38,999 bases of DNA. Origin: Corallococcus sp. CA053C. Lineage in GTDB: Bacteria > Myxococcota > Myxococcia > Myxococcales > Myxococcaceae. Position 1 is the stretch's first letter, and every line of letters starts with the position of its first letter. This document shows, in pieces, positions 15,467 to 23,765 of the stretch. A program made the translations under genes and the position numbers. The notes beneath the pieces were generated by a model. It saw nothing but the letters and a program-made list of their open reading frames with translations. It searched no databases and was not told the origin of the DNA. Location of the stretch: NCBI RefSeq assembly GCF_003611675.1, contig NZ_RAWA01000041.1, forward strand, positions 1 to 38,999, given 5' to 3'.

Positions 15467-16180
15467 ATGATCGAGAAGTATTATGTCGGGGCCTATTGGC
15501 CCGGTCGGGTCGAGCCGGTCGAGTCCTACGCTCGGCGAGCCGAGGTCTTCTTCCGCCTGTTGGCCCGGTGCGATCCCGAGTTCCTGCGGTGGTTCGAGAA
15601 GGCGGGCTCGCGCGCGACCGCGCTCCAACTTCCGGTCGCTCCCGATGGGGAATCACTCCGGCGCCTCTTCGAAAGCAAATACAGACGTGGCGACGGGGAG
15701 GTCTCCTTCTCGGCCTGGAATGGAGCATCGGACGGAGCGAGCAGCAGCGTGAGGTTCGCGTGTGGCTCCACCTCGGAGTTCGTGGGAGATACCTGCGTCC
15801 TGGAGCTCCCTCCTGGAGGCGCCGCACGGGAGCGGCTGCTGACCGCTCCGGTGATGGAGCAGGCCCTGCGTGCGGCCGTCCTGGCATGGGAGCCTGACCA
15901 GGCCATCGCCACGTCCACCGCGCATCGGGACCAGGTCTCGGAGGACGCGACCCCAGGTTCGTTCGTGGGCTGGATCATGTACTTCGCCCGACAGCGGGGC
16001 CCCGTGCCTCCGCTGCCGGCTCCGGTGCGCATCGAACCCGTGGGGGACCAGGGCACGCTGATCATCCTCACCCCGGAACGCTTCACGGCCAGCAACCCGG
16101 AGCACGTGGCGCTCGCTGCGCGCGTCCAGGAGCTGTTGGACCGGGCGGGATTGCTGACACCGCCCGGCCCCCGACCCTGA
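15467..16180 (+). CDS. Immunity protein 52 (Imm52) family protein
   Basis: 237 aa. The N-terminal YYVGAYWPGRVEPVESYARRAEVFFRLLA matches the Imm52 pattern (YYxGAYWgpR.E..E.CA.R...FL..L), followed by DPEFLRWFEKAGSR. Imm52 proteins neutralise polymorphic toxins delivered between competing cells. Cytoplasmic, no signal peptide. The start ATG has no strong Shine-Dalgarno, so it may depend on translation of the upstream lipoprotein 12 bp away. Base composition is visibly less GC-rich here than in neighbours (for example the start of the gene), consistent with recent gain. No complete toxin gene is adjacent, so this may be an orphan immunity gene or the second half of a reduced lipoprotein-immunity pair. 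Confidence 0.75.
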   Translation: MIEKYYVGAYWPGRVEPVESYARRAEVFFRLLARCDPEFLRWFEKAGSRATALQLPVAPDGESLRRLFESKYRRGDGEVSFSAWNGASDGASSSVRFACGSTSEFVGDTCVLELPPGGAARERLLTAPVMEQALRAAVLAWEPDQAIATSTAHRDQVSEDATPGSFVGWIMYFARQRGPVPPLPAPVRIEPVGDQGTLIILTPERFTASNPEHVALAARVQELLDRAGLLTPPGPRP

Positions 16181-16203
16181 GGGCCCCGTGGGGCTGGCTC
16201 AGG
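16176..16203. terminator. Candidate bidirectional terminator hairpin
   Basis: CCTGAG (16176-16181) pairs with CTCAGG (16198-16203), and GCCC (16183-16186) with GGGC (16191-16194) inside it. It overlaps the Imm52 stop and lies between convergent genes. No T-run follows, which weakens the call. Confidence 0.45.
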
Positions 16204-16217
16204 AGGCCCGGTTCGCG

Positions 16218-18485
16218 TCAGCGGTAGTAGGGCGAGAGCGCGCTGGTGATGCGCGCCAGCAGGTCCTCGGACTGCAACCGCTCATCCCCCGTGAGCGACG
16301 TGAGCTGCGCGGTGAGCGTGTCGCGGGCCTCGCGCAGCACCGAGTACGCGGGCAGCGTCTGGAATTGCTTCAGGATGTCCACCATGGCGCGACGCGCCGC
16401 GTAGCCGCGCACGCCGTCCACGTTGAGCAGGATGCCGCGCACGTCCGCCAGCACCGGCGCCGTGAACTGCGGCGTGGTGGGCGCATTCGCGGTGAAGGTG
16501 CCGCGCGACGTCACCGGGTCCAGGTAGAGGCGCGTGAGGACGCGGCGGGCGAGCTCATCCGCGCGGGAGGCGTAGACCGCGGGCGCGCCCGGAGGCACGA
16601 CGAGCGGCGGTCGCACCGACGCCAGGATGTCCTGGTACGCCCGCACCTGCTCCGTCCCGGCCCGCACGAAGCCCAGGACGAGGTTGGTGCGGCTGTTGAG
16701 AGTGTTGTTGAGTCGGACCGAGACCGAGGCCGTGGTGAGGAAGCTCTGGGCGTAGCCGTTGAAGTCCGCCAGCGTGAAGCTGAACGGGTCGTTCGTGCGG
16801 TCATAGGCGGCACAGCGCGGGTCGGTGATCCGGTCCTGATCCGTGCAGAACTCCCAGGTGGGCAACTGGGCGTCCAGCCCGTAGAGGTAGCGCACGGCCT
16901 GCACGTCGTAGGGGCCCGGCACGCCGCCGTCCAGGATGGAGTCCTCCTCCAAGACGTAGTCCATCACGGAGCTGCTGCGCAGGCCCGTGGGCGTGCCGTC
17001 GTACACGAGCGAGCCGGCGAAGTTGTGGCGCAGGCCCAGCGTGTGGCCAATCTCATGCAACACCACGTGCGTGAGGTAGGCCTCCACCTTCTGCTTCTTC
17101 GTCTGCGGAGTGACCGCCGTCCTCGATGACGCGAGGCTGGAATCCGGGTCGCCGAAGCGCTCGAGGACGTTCAGGTCGCACAGCGGCTCCGCCTTCATCC
17201 CGGCCCAGGAGATGCGCGCGGGCGGGAGCGTCCGTGCCCGTGCGGCGGCGAACGCACCGGGGTCGCTCTCGAAGTTCTCATCCCCGAGCACCAGCCACGA
17301 GGCCGGCAGGTAGACGCTGGCGCCGCGCATTTCGCTGGTGATGGGGTTGATGCGGAAGTTCGCGAAGGCGATGGGCATGAACTCGTCCGGGTCGAAGATG
17401 AGGACGTTCTTGTCGTCATCCGCGAAGTCGAGCTCCGGACCGCCCACCGTGGCCTCCAGCACCTTGAAGCCGAACGCCTGGTTCCAACCCTCCACGCCGC
17501 GCTTGATGGCGCCCACCAGGTCATAGGCCTGGAAGCGCGGGTCGGCCTGGAGCGTGAGCACCGTGGGGGTGATGACCCAGGGGATGGGCTTCATCCCGGG
17601 GTGGATGTTCCACTTCATCGCCGGGGTGTCCGTCCAGCCACCGGCGTTGTTGATGAAGCTCTCCGCGCCCGGGAAGTAGAGCGTCTGCGCGGGCATGGCC
17701 GTGGGCGTGTAGCCGGGGCCCTCCTTGTAGCGGCGCAGGGCGAGGCCCACCGTGCCAGAGGTGCGGTAGCCATTGGGCTCCAGGAACTCACTGGCAAACG
17801 GATCCGGCAGCTCTGAGTAGCCCGTGAAGACCTGCTCGAAGGCGATGCCGTCCGTGATGGCGTGGAAGCGCTGCGCGAAGCTCAGCTCCGTCTGGAAGCG
17901 CGTGGAGTAGGACAACGAGTCCCCCACCACGCCAAAGCGGTTGAGCCCCGCCGACGGGTCGATGAGGACGTACTGGTCGGCGTTGCGCAGGCGGTTGAAC
18001 GGGCCGTAGTCGGTGACGACGGGGTAGGCCTCCACCAGCACTTGCGGGTCGAACACGTCGCTGTACTTCTTGCGGCCGTCCACATCCAACACGAAGAGCC
18101 GGCCGTTCTGCTCCTGGAAGGAGACCACCCGTGTGCCCAGGGACTTGCCAGCCCCGGAGAGCGCCCCCCCGGGATGGACCTGCTTGAGGAACGCGGACAG
18201 GAACCACTTCTGGTCCAGCTCGCTGCGCTTGATGGCCAGGTAGAAGTGGGTGCCCGCGTCCGTCACGATGCCGGACAGCTGCTGCTCCACCTGCTGCCGC
18301 TGCTCGGTGCTCGTGGCCCGGGGCACCGCCACGAACGCGTCCTCCAGGCTCACGGCCAGCGAGGCTTCAGGGGCTTCCGTCTCGGTGACTGGCTCGGCGG
18401 TGTCACAGCCGCCGCCCGTCAACATCACCATCAGTGACGCGGCGCCCCACCAGCGGCGCCGCGAAGACCACGTCCGTCCAAGCAT
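16218..18485 (-). CDS. Lipoprotein zinc-dependent metalloprotease
   Basis: 755 aa. The signal sequence ends in LTGGGC, a lipobox, so it is probably an outer-membrane or periplasmic lipoprotein. The metzincin-type zinc motif HEIGHTLGLRHN gives ligands H477, H481, H487 with catalytic E478, and SVMDY about 28 residues later is the Met-turn. The layout (long N-terminal region, then the C-terminal zinc domain) resembles the DUF5117/DUF4953 zinc protease group common in Myxococcales and Bacteroidetes. ATG at 18485 has GGAG 7 bases upstream; the longer frame upstream is non-coding. A perfect 7-bp hairpin lies 21 bp before the start. Substrates are unknown; protein or cell-wall degradation during predation is a plausible but unproven use. 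Confidence 0.87.
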   Translation of the reverse strand: MLGRTWSSRRRWWGAASLMVMLTGGGCDTAEPVTETEAPEASLAVSLEDAFVAVPRATSTEQRQQVEQQLSGIVTDAGTHFYLAIKRSELDQKWFLSAFLKQVHPGGALSGAGKSLGTRVVSFQEQNGRLFVLDVDGRKKYSDVFDPQVLVEAYPVVTDYGPFNRLRNADQYVLIDPSAGLNRFGVVGDSLSYSTRFQTELSFAQRFHAITDGIAFEQVFTGYSELPDPFASEFLEPNGYRTSGTVGLALRRYKEGPGYTPTAMPAQTLYFPGAESFINNAGGWTDTPAMKWNIHPGMKPIPWVITPTVLTLQADPRFQAYDLVGAIKRGVEGWNQAFGFKVLEATVGGPELDFADDDKNVLIFDPDEFMPIAFANFRINPITSEMRGASVYLPASWLVLGDENFESDPGAFAAARARTLPPARISWAGMKAEPLCDLNVLERFGDPDSSLASSRTAVTPQTKKQKVEAYLTHVVLHEIGHTLGLRHNFAGSLVYDGTPTGLRSSSVMDYVLEEDSILDGGVPGPYDVQAVRYLYGLDAQLPTWEFCTDQDRITDPRCAAYDRTNDPFSFTLADFNGYAQSFLTTASVSVRLNNTLNSRTNLVLGFVRAGTEQVRAYQDILASVRPPLVVPPGAPAVYASRADELARRVLTRLYLDPVTSRGTFTANAPTTPQFTAPVLADVRGILLNVDGVRGYAARRAMVDILKQFQTLPAYSVLREARDTLTAQLTSLTGDERLQSEDLLARITSALSPYYR

Positions 18486-18505
18486 CGAATCACTCCAGGG
18501 GGTGG

Positions 18506-18524
18506 GGGCGGCACCGCGCCGCCC
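18506..18524 (-). promoter_or_regulatory. Leader hairpin of the metalloprotease gene
   Basis: GGGCGGC (18506-18512) and GCCGCCC (18518-18524) form a perfect 7-bp stem with a 5-base loop, 21 bp upstream of the start codon. It may be a leader structure or chance; the remaining bases to 18651 show no gene. Confidence 0.25.
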
Positions 18525-18651
18525 GTTGCGCTGGAGGAACAGCATTTCGGGGGTGGCATGTCGGAAGGGATTGATGCAGCGAAAGATGCCCTCCACCACG
18601 CAATGACTTTCAGCCCGGACGATATGCCGGCCCGGTTCTGGCCTTGCGCCC

Positions 18652-19182
18652 TCAGCGGCCCTCTTCGCCGAACACCGGGCGGAGCCGACCGCTGTTGATG
18701 GCCAGGGACAGGCCGCTCTCCATCGCCTCCCGCTGCTCCCGCGTGCCCGTGCGCAGGGCGACGTTGAACCGCCGCTGGTCGTCCTCCGTCCAGCGGCCCC
18801 GGGAGACGGCCTCGTCCAGCACCTGTCGTGCCTGACGCGAGGACGCTTCCTGTTCCGGGGTGGTGGCGGGCCGTGCTTCTTCCGGAGCGTCCTCCGCTTC
18901 GGGGGCCGCTGCTGCTGGCGGCTCCCGGAGCGCGAGCGCGGTGAGCTGTTCGCGGATGAGCCGCAGCTCCTCACGGGAGTCCTGCGCTGGCATCACGACG
19001 GGCGCGGCGCTGGGGCGCGACTGGACGAGGGGCCGCAACTGGCCGAGCTGCGCGGCCAGCTTCTCATCCAGCAGGCGCTCCAGGCGGGACTCCAGGGTGG
19101 CGTGCGTCAGGGCCACGCCCCCGGCGATGCCGAGCGCGATGCCCAGGCCCTGCGACAGCAGGGTGCGGAGGAAGGTCGTCAT
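18652..19182 (-). CDS. Membrane-anchored protein of unknown function
   Basis: 176 aa, unrecognised. A single hydrophobic segment near the N-terminus (LLSQGLGIALGIAGGVAL, about residues 7-24) should anchor it in the inner membrane with the rest in the periplasm or cytoplasm. It is followed by a probable helical stretch (ESRLERLLDEKLAAQLGQL, SREELRLIREQLTALAL), an acidic Ala/Pro/Glu linker (residues about 85-110), and a C-terminal helical segment containing RWTEDDQRRFNVALRTGTREQREAMESGL. Start at the ATG before TTFLRT; the longer upstream frame overlaps the neighbouring gene. It begins 31 bp downstream of the secreted protein gene on the same strand, so the two may form an operon. Confidence 0.6.
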   Translation of the reverse strand: MTTFLRTLLSQGLGIALGIAGGVALTHATLESRLERLLDEKLAAQLGQLRPLVQSRPSAAPVVMPAQDSREELRLIREQLTALALREPPAAAAPEAEDAPEEARPATTPEQEASSRQARQVLDEAVSRGRWTEDDQRRFNVALRTGTREQREAMESGLSLAINSGRLRPVFGEEGR

Positions 19183-19213
19183 CGGATCACCGGAGGGGAA
19201 CGGCGTGAGAGGG

Positions 19214-19612
19214 CTACGGGTTCTTCGGCGCCAGGTGCGAGCCCTTGAGGACGTCGAAGGACTGGCAGATGCCGGACGCGTCCCAGGTGAACGCGATGTA
19301 GGACTCGTCACCCGCGGACTGCACGCTGCGGATCAGCGCCGGCGCGGTCGAGTAGCAGGAGACGTAGGTGCCCGCGGTGTCCACGGCGAAGCACCGCATC
19401 GTCTCGCCCGCCGTGTTGTCCGCGAAGGTGCGACAGTAGATGCGCTGGGTGGCATCCGTGCTGTTGCGCGCCGAGCCCATGGAGCCCTCCGCGGTGCGGT
19501 TCACCGTGCTGACGACGACGTTGAACGTCGACCGGGCACCTGCGTACACCACCGGGGCGGCGAGCAGGACCAGGGCCACGGACATCCCAAAGGACTTCGA
19601 GAAGCGCTTCAT
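19214..19612 (-). CDS. Small secreted protein of unknown function
   Basis: 132 aa with a clear signal peptide (MKRFSKSFGMSVALVLLAAPVVYA, cleavage after Ala24). The mature part is about 108 residues, rich in Ser/Thr, with four to five Cys (CRTF, RCFAV, SCYS, GICQSF) that could form disulphides. No family is recognised. GGGAG lies 8 bases before the ATG, strongly supporting this start. It is transcribed divergently from prpE across a 124-bp gap and is followed by a membrane-anchored protein gene. Likely periplasmic or extracellular; role unknown. Confidence 0.65.
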   Translation of the reverse strand: MKRFSKSFGMSVALVLLAAPVVYAGARSTFNVVVSTVNRTAEGSMGSARNSTDATQRIYCRTFADNTAGETMRCFAVDTAGTYVSCYSTAPALIRSVQSAGDESYIAFTWDASGICQSFDVLKGSHLAPKNP

Positions 19613-19736
19613 GTTGGGAACTCCCTTTTTGAATTGCTGAAGGGGTTACGTCCGCCGCCGCGCTTATTCCCGTGCCCCTGGCGCGCCTGTCATCATCGTC
19701 CGGGCACCCCCCCCCTCACCGCGACGGAGCGACCGC

Positions 19737-21650
19737 ATGGGCAGCTACGAGGACTTCTACCGGCGCTCCCTCGACCAGCCGGAGGCGTTCTGGGCCGAGC
19801 AGGCCCGCCTCATCGACTGGGAGCACCCCTTCGAACAGGTGCTGGACGCCTCCCGGCCGCCGTTCGCGCGCTGGTTCGTCGGAGGGCGCACCAACCTGTG
19901 CCACAACGCGGTGGACCGGCACCTGGCCACCCGCGCCCACCAGCCCGCGCTCGTCTTCGAGTCCTCCGAAACAGACGAGCGGCGCCAGTACACCTACGCG
20001 CAGCTCCACGCGGAGGTGAACCGGATGGCGGCGATGCTGCGCGCGCTCGGTGTCGCACGCGGCGACCGCGTCATCGTCTACATGCCCATGGTGCCGGAGG
20101 CCGTCTTCACGCTGCTGGCCTGCGCGCGGCTGGGGGCCATCCACTCCGTGGTGTTCGGCGGCTTCGCGGCGCACAGCCTCGCCGTGCGCATCGACGACGC
20201 GCGGCCCGCGTTGCTGGTGACGGCGGACGCGGGAATGCGCGCCGGGAAGGTCGTGCCCTACAAGCCGCTGGTGGACGAGGCGCTGACGCTCGCCCGGCAT
20301 CCGCCTGCGCAGGTGTTGGTGTTCGACCGGGGGCTCGTCTCCGGCAGTCCATTCATCCCGGGGCGCGACGTGGACTTCGCCACGCTCGGGCGCGAGCACG
20401 AGGGCGCCCAGGTGCCGGTGACGTGGCTGGAGTCCTCCGAGCCGAGCTACATCCTCTACACGTCCGGCACCACCGGGCGCCCCAAGGGCGTGCAGCGCGA
20501 CACGGGCGGCTACGCGGTGGCGCTGGCGGCGTCCATGCGCCACATCTACACGGGCCAGCCCGGTGAGGCGATGTTCACCGCGAGCGACATCGGCTGGGTG
20601 GTGGGCCACTCGTACATCGTCTATGGCCCCCTCCTGAATGGCATGACGACGGTGCTCTACGAGGGGCTGCCCATCCGTCCGGACGCGGGCGTCTGGTGGC
20701 GACTGGTGGAGCAGCTCCGGGTGTCGGTGATGTTCACGTCGCCCACCGCCATCCGCGTCCTCAAGAAGCAGGACGCGGCGTTCCTCAAGCGCCACGACAC
20801 GTCCCACCTGCGCTACCTGTTCCTCGCGGGCGAGCCACTGGATGCGCCCACGCATGCGTGGATTTCAGACGCGCTGCCCTCCACGCAGGTGCTGGACAAC
20901 TACTGGCAGACGGAGACGGGCTGGCCCATCCTCGGGCCCTGTCCCGGGGTGCAGGCGCGTCCGCGCAAGCTGGGCTCTCCCGGCACGGCGATGTATGGCT
21001 ACCGGGTGAAGCTGCTGGACGGTCTCAGCGGCGCGGAGGTGACGGCGCCCAATCAGAAGGGTGTGCTTGTGATTGAGCCGCCGCTTCCGCCGGGCTGTTT
21101 GTCCACGGTGTGGGGGGACGACGCGCGCTTCGTCTCCACCTACTTCACCAGCTTCGAGCAGCCCGTCTACAACACGTTCGACTGGGCCACGCGCGACGAG
21201 GACGGCGACTACTTCATCCTCGGCCGCACCGACGACGTCATCAACGTGGCCGGCCACCGGCTGGGCACGCGCGAAATCGAGGAGGCCATCAGCGGCCACC
21301 CTGGCGTCGCGGAGGTGGCGGTGGTCGGCGTGAAGGACGAGCTCAAGGGGCAGGTGGTGATGGCCTTCGTCGTGCCGAAGGACCCGGCGCGCCTCCAGCG
21401 TGAAGAGGACCGCGCCGTGCTGGAGCGCGAGGTGATGGACACCGTGGGCCGGACGCTGGGCGCGGTGGCCCGCCCGGCCGGGGTGCTGCTGGTGGCCCAC
21501 CTGCCCAAGACGCGCTCCGGCAAGCTGCTCCGCCGCGGCATCCAGGCCGTGGCCGAGGGCCGCGAGACAGGCGACCTCACCACCATCGAGGACCCCGGCG
21601 CGCTCGAAGCCATCCAGGCCGCCCTCAAGGCGCGCGGGCCCGGGGTGTAG
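19737..21650 (+). CDS. prpE: Propionyl-CoA synthetase
   Basis: 637-aa acyl-adenylate-forming enzyme, very close to PrpE throughout: N-terminal SYEDFYRRSLDQPEAFW, PPFARWFVGGRTNLCHNAVDRHL, AIHSVVFGGFAAHS, the P-loop YTSGTTGRPKG near residue 240, DNYWQTETGWPI, and the C-terminal ILGRTDDVINVAGHRLGTREIEE. The acetylatable catalytic lysine is K596 in KTRSGK. It activates propionate (and probably acetate) to the CoA ester in the cytoplasm, feeding the methylcitrate or methylmalonyl route. GGAG sits 7 bases before the ATG. It stands alone, with no prpBCD genes adjacent; a short acetyl-CoA synthetase is the only serious alternative, but the PrpE-specific segments favour propionate. Confidence 0.92.
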   Translation: MGSYEDFYRRSLDQPEAFWAEQARLIDWEHPFEQVLDASRPPFARWFVGGRTNLCHNAVDRHLATRAHQPALVFESSETDERRQYTYAQLHAEVNRMAAMLRALGVARGDRVIVYMPMVPEAVFTLLACARLGAIHSVVFGGFAAHSLAVRIDDARPALLVTADAGMRAGKVVPYKPLVDEALTLARHPPAQVLVFDRGLVSGSPFIPGRDVDFATLGREHEGAQVPVTWLESSEPSYILYTSGTTGRPKGVQRDTGGYAVALAASMRHIYTGQPGEAMFTASDIGWVVGHSYIVYGPLLNGMTTVLYEGLPIRPDAGVWWRLVEQLRVSVMFTSPTAIRVLKKQDAAFLKRHDTSHLRYLFLAGEPLDAPTHAWISDALPSTQVLDNYWQTETGWPILGPCPGVQARPRKLGSPGTAMYGYRVKLLDGLSGAEVTAPNQKGVLVIEPPLPPGCLSTVWGDDARFVSTYFTSFEQPVYNTFDWATRDEDGDYFILGRTDDVINVAGHRLGTREIEEAISGHPGVAEVAVVGVKDELKGQVVMAFVVPKDPARLQREEDRAVLEREVMDTVGRTLGAVARPAGVLLVAHLPKTRSGKLLRRGIQAVAEGRETGDLTTIEDPGALEAIQAALKARGPGV

Positions 21651-21696
21651 GGCCACCCGCGAGGGAAGCGCGTCCTCACGGTGAACGGCCAGCCTT

Positions 21697-22335
21697 TCAG
21701 GCGCGGCGCTTCGGTTCGCGCTTCGCGCCGGGTGCGCTGGGCTCCTTCGGCAGGTGCCGCAAACCCATCCATCCGAGCGCCGCGACATGCCGGGCCACGT
21801 TCTCCGTGGAGAACGCGCGCCCCTCCGCCGCCCACCAGTGGCCCACCTGGGTCACCATGCCGACGAGCGCGTTGGCGTAGATGGGCGCGACCTTGGAGGA
21901 GAAGCCCGCGTGCTCGAACTCGCTGCGGAACACCTCGCCCACCCGGTGCGCCAGGTCGTCGATGACGCGCGTCAGCCCGCGCCGCGCCACCGCCGTGGGC
22001 GAGTCGCGCGTCAGCACCGCGAAGCCCTCCGGCACCTCCTTCACGTAGTCCAGGAACGCCAGCACCGCGCCCTCGAAGCGCTCCCGGGGTGAGCCCTGGG
22101 CGATGCGCAGCGACACGCGCAACACCAGGTCCTCCATCTCCCGGTCCACGATGGCCGCGTACAGCCCCTCCTTCGCGCCGAAGTGCTCGTACACGATGGG
22201 CTTGGACACGCCCGCCTGCTGGGCGACCTCCTCAATCGAAGTGGCCTCGTAGCCCTTCGAGGCGAAGACCGCCCGCCCGACCTCCATCAACTGGACCCGG
22301 CGCTCGGCGCCCGTCAGCCGCTGCTTCTTCTTCAA
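21697..22335 (-). CDS. TetR-family transcriptional regulator
   Basis: 212 aa. The N-terminal TetR helix-turn-helix reads RAVFASKGYEATSIEEVAQQAGVSKPIVYEHFGAKEGLYAAIV (about residues 20-63). The C-terminal ligand domain is not diagnostic. The start appears to be TTG at 22335 because it is followed by MKKK-like basic residues and preceded by GAGG five bases upstream; no ATG fits. It is divergent from the hemolysin III gene, the usual layout for a TetR repressor controlling its neighbour and itself. Possible operators in the shared region are listed separately. The inducer is unknown. Confidence 0.87.
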   Translation of the reverse strand: MKKKQRLTGAERRVQLMEVGRAVFASKGYEATSIEEVAQQAGVSKPIVYEHFGAKEGLYAAIVDREMEDLVLRVSLRIAQGSPRERFEGAVLAFLDYVKEVPEGFAVLTRDSPTAVARRGLTRVIDDLAHRVGEVFRSEFEHAGFSSKVAPIYANALVGMVTQVGHWWAAEGRAFSTENVARHVAALGWMGLRHLPKEPSAPGAKREPKRRA

Positions 22336-22345
22336 GTTGACCTCG

Positions 22346-22393
22346 TACCTACCCGCCGGTAACTTACTGTGTGGAAACCTACCATGTCGTAGG
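22346..22393. promoter_or_regulatory. Candidate TetR operator sites between divergent genes
   Basis: CCTAC (22378-22382), six bases, GTAGG (22389-22393) is a perfect inverted repeat. TACC (22346-22349), eight bases, GGTA (22358-22361) is a second. ACCTACC also occurs twice as a direct repeat 30 bp apart (22347 and 22377). Any of these could bind the adjacent TetR protein. Confidence 0.4.
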
Positions 22394-22444
22394 CAAGGCG
22401 AGGAGCCGCACCCATCATGAAATGCTTCGTCTTTGCGATTGTCG

Positions 22445-22458
22445 CACCCCTCGGGGTG
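22445..22458 (+). promoter_or_regulatory. Hairpin covering the ribosome-binding site of the hemolysin III gene
   Basis: CACCC (22445-22449), loop CTCG, GGGTG (22454-22458). The GGGGTGA that best serves as Shine-Dalgarno for the ATG at 22464 lies in the right arm, so the fold would hide it. Confidence 0.35.
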
Positions 22459-22463
22459 ACTTG

Positions 22464-23144
22464 ATGTCCACGGCGACCACGACCACGGCGACCCAGGAGT
22501 CCCTGGCGGTGGAGAAGCCGAAGCTGCGCGGTGTGTTGCATCAGTGGGCGGCGGCGTTCTCGGTGGGGGCGGGGGTGGTGCTGGTGGCGCTGGCGCCCAC
22601 GCAGCGCACCGCGGTGGCGACGGCGCTGTATGCGCTGAGCCTGGTGGGGTTGTTCACCATCAGCGCGACCTACCACCGGGTGAACTGGGCCCCCCGGGGC
22701 CGCGCGTGGATGCGGCGGGCGGACCACGCGGCCATCTTCCTGCTCATCGCGGGCACGTACACGCCCGTCGCGATGCTGGGGCTGCCGGAGGAGGTGGGCA
22801 ACCGGCTGATGCTCTACATCTACACGGGGGCCTTCATCGGCATCCTGCAGTCGCTGTTCTGGGTGGGCGCGCCGAAGTTCATCACGGCGGCGCTGGCGGT
22901 CGCGGTGGGGTGGATCATGATGCCGTACTTCGGCGACGTCTTCCGCTCGCTGGGCGGCAACGGCGTCGGGCTGATCATCGCCGGTGGCATCGCGTACACG
23001 GTGGGCGCGCTGGCGTATGCCTTCAAGCGCCCCAACCCCGTGCCCGGCGTCTTCGGCTACCACGAGGTCTTCCACGCGCTCACCATCGTGGGCGCGGGCT
23101 TCCACTTCGTCCTGGTGCTCCAGATGGTGCGCGCGGCGCGGTAG
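22464..23144 (+). CDS. Hemolysin III family (PAQR/YqfA-type) membrane protein
   Basis: 226-aa polytopic membrane protein with about seven hydrophobic helices. The family histidines are present: SATYH (S67, H71), RRADHAAIF (D87, H88), and near the end GYHEVFHALTIVGAGFH, which supplies HxxxH. These residues form the metal site of the PAQR/alkaline-ceramidase/hemolysin III superfamily, which acts on membrane lipids. The ATG preceding STATTTT is used because GGGGTGA lies upstream; the longer frame extends into the TetR operator region. Expected to be repressed by the divergent TetR gene. The name is historical; haemolysis is not implied. Confidence 0.88.
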   Translation: MSTATTTTATQESLAVEKPKLRGVLHQWAAAFSVGAGVVLVALAPTQRTAVATALYALSLVGLFTISATYHRVNWAPRGRAWMRRADHAAIFLLIAGTYTPVAMLGLPEEVGNRLMLYIYTGAFIGILQSLFWVGAPKFITAALAVAVGWIMMPYFGDVFRSLGGNGVGLIIAGGIAYTVGALAYAFKRPNPVPGVFGYHEVFHALTIVGAGFHFVLVLQMVRAAR

Positions 23145-23156
23145 GGCGCCCGCGAG

Positions 23157-23179
23157 GCCGGGTTGGGTTTCAGCCCGGC
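23157..23179. terminator. Candidate bidirectional terminator hairpin
   Basis: GCCGGGTT (23157-23164) and AGCCCGGC (23172-23179) pair over 8 bp with one G-T wobble and a 7-base loop. It lies between the convergent hemolysin III and GNAT genes and overlaps the GNAT stop codon. No T-run. Confidence 0.4.
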
Positions 23180-23625
23180 GGACCCAGCGTCATGAGTACC
23201 TCAGCAACTTCGTCCGCGTGCTGCGGGTTCTCCTGGGCCACCGTGCGGAAGCCACACTTCTCGAGGACGCGGATCGACCCGACGTTGTGGACAGCGACCC
23301 ACGCATGGAGCGGACGAATCGGCTCAAGCACGAGGAACTCCGAGAGCGCCCGTGTCGCGATGCCCTTGCCCCAGTGCTCGCGACCCATCCAATAGGCGAC
23401 GAGGCGCTTGCCGTCCTGTTCCCAACTGCCGATGTACCCAGCGACCAGGCCGCCAACGACGAGGGTGCGGGTCATGTTCTCGGGGCGGAGAACCTTCGTG
23501 CGCCAGTGGGTCAGGAAGGCATCGCGTTCCCGCGACGGGAATGCGGCCATGCGCAGCGCGACTGCGTCCCGTTGGTGTTCGAAGAGGATCGGGAGGTCTT
23601 CATCTGTAACGTTGCGCAGGATCAC
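23170..23625 (-). CDS. GNAT-family N-acetyltransferase
   Basis: About 151 aa. It has the GNAT layout: LRNVTDEDLPILFEH at the N-terminus, TLVVGGLVAGYIGSW (beta 2-4), the acetyl-CoA loop region YWMGREHWGKGIATRALSEFL (R/QxxGxG/A motif), and HAWVAVHNVGSIRVLEKCGFR, which closely resembles RimJ/ribosomal-protein or GNAT_3-type acetyltransferases. It transfers acetyl from acetyl-CoA to an unknown amine. The start is uncertain: GTG at 23625 gives the natural family N-terminus, with TTG at 23628 an alternative and GGAG about ten bases upstream of that TTG. The longer frame adds an Arg-rich tail that looks non-coding. Convergent with the hemolysin III gene. Confidence 0.8.
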   Translation of the reverse strand: MILRNVTDEDLPILFEHQRDAVALRMAAFPSRERDAFLTHWRTKVLRPENMTRTLVVGGLVAGYIGSWEQDGKRLVAYWMGREHWGKGIATRALSEFLVLEPIRPLHAWVAVHNVGSIRVLEKCGFRTVAQENPQHADEVAEVLMTLGPPG

Positions 23626-23765
23626 CAAGAGAGCCGGTCTCCGCGAGCCGAGTGACGAGCCGACTCTAGCCCGCGTCCCACGCCGGGGTCGATGCTGCCG
23701 TGCCCCGCGCCACCGCTCCGCCACGCTGGAGTGAACCGGGGGATGCGCGGTAGGGCGCGCGCTCG

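Noticed and set aside
21643-21658. Terminator GGGTG/CACCC after prpE
   Set aside because: Only a 5-bp stem with no T-run, within the range of chance in this composition.
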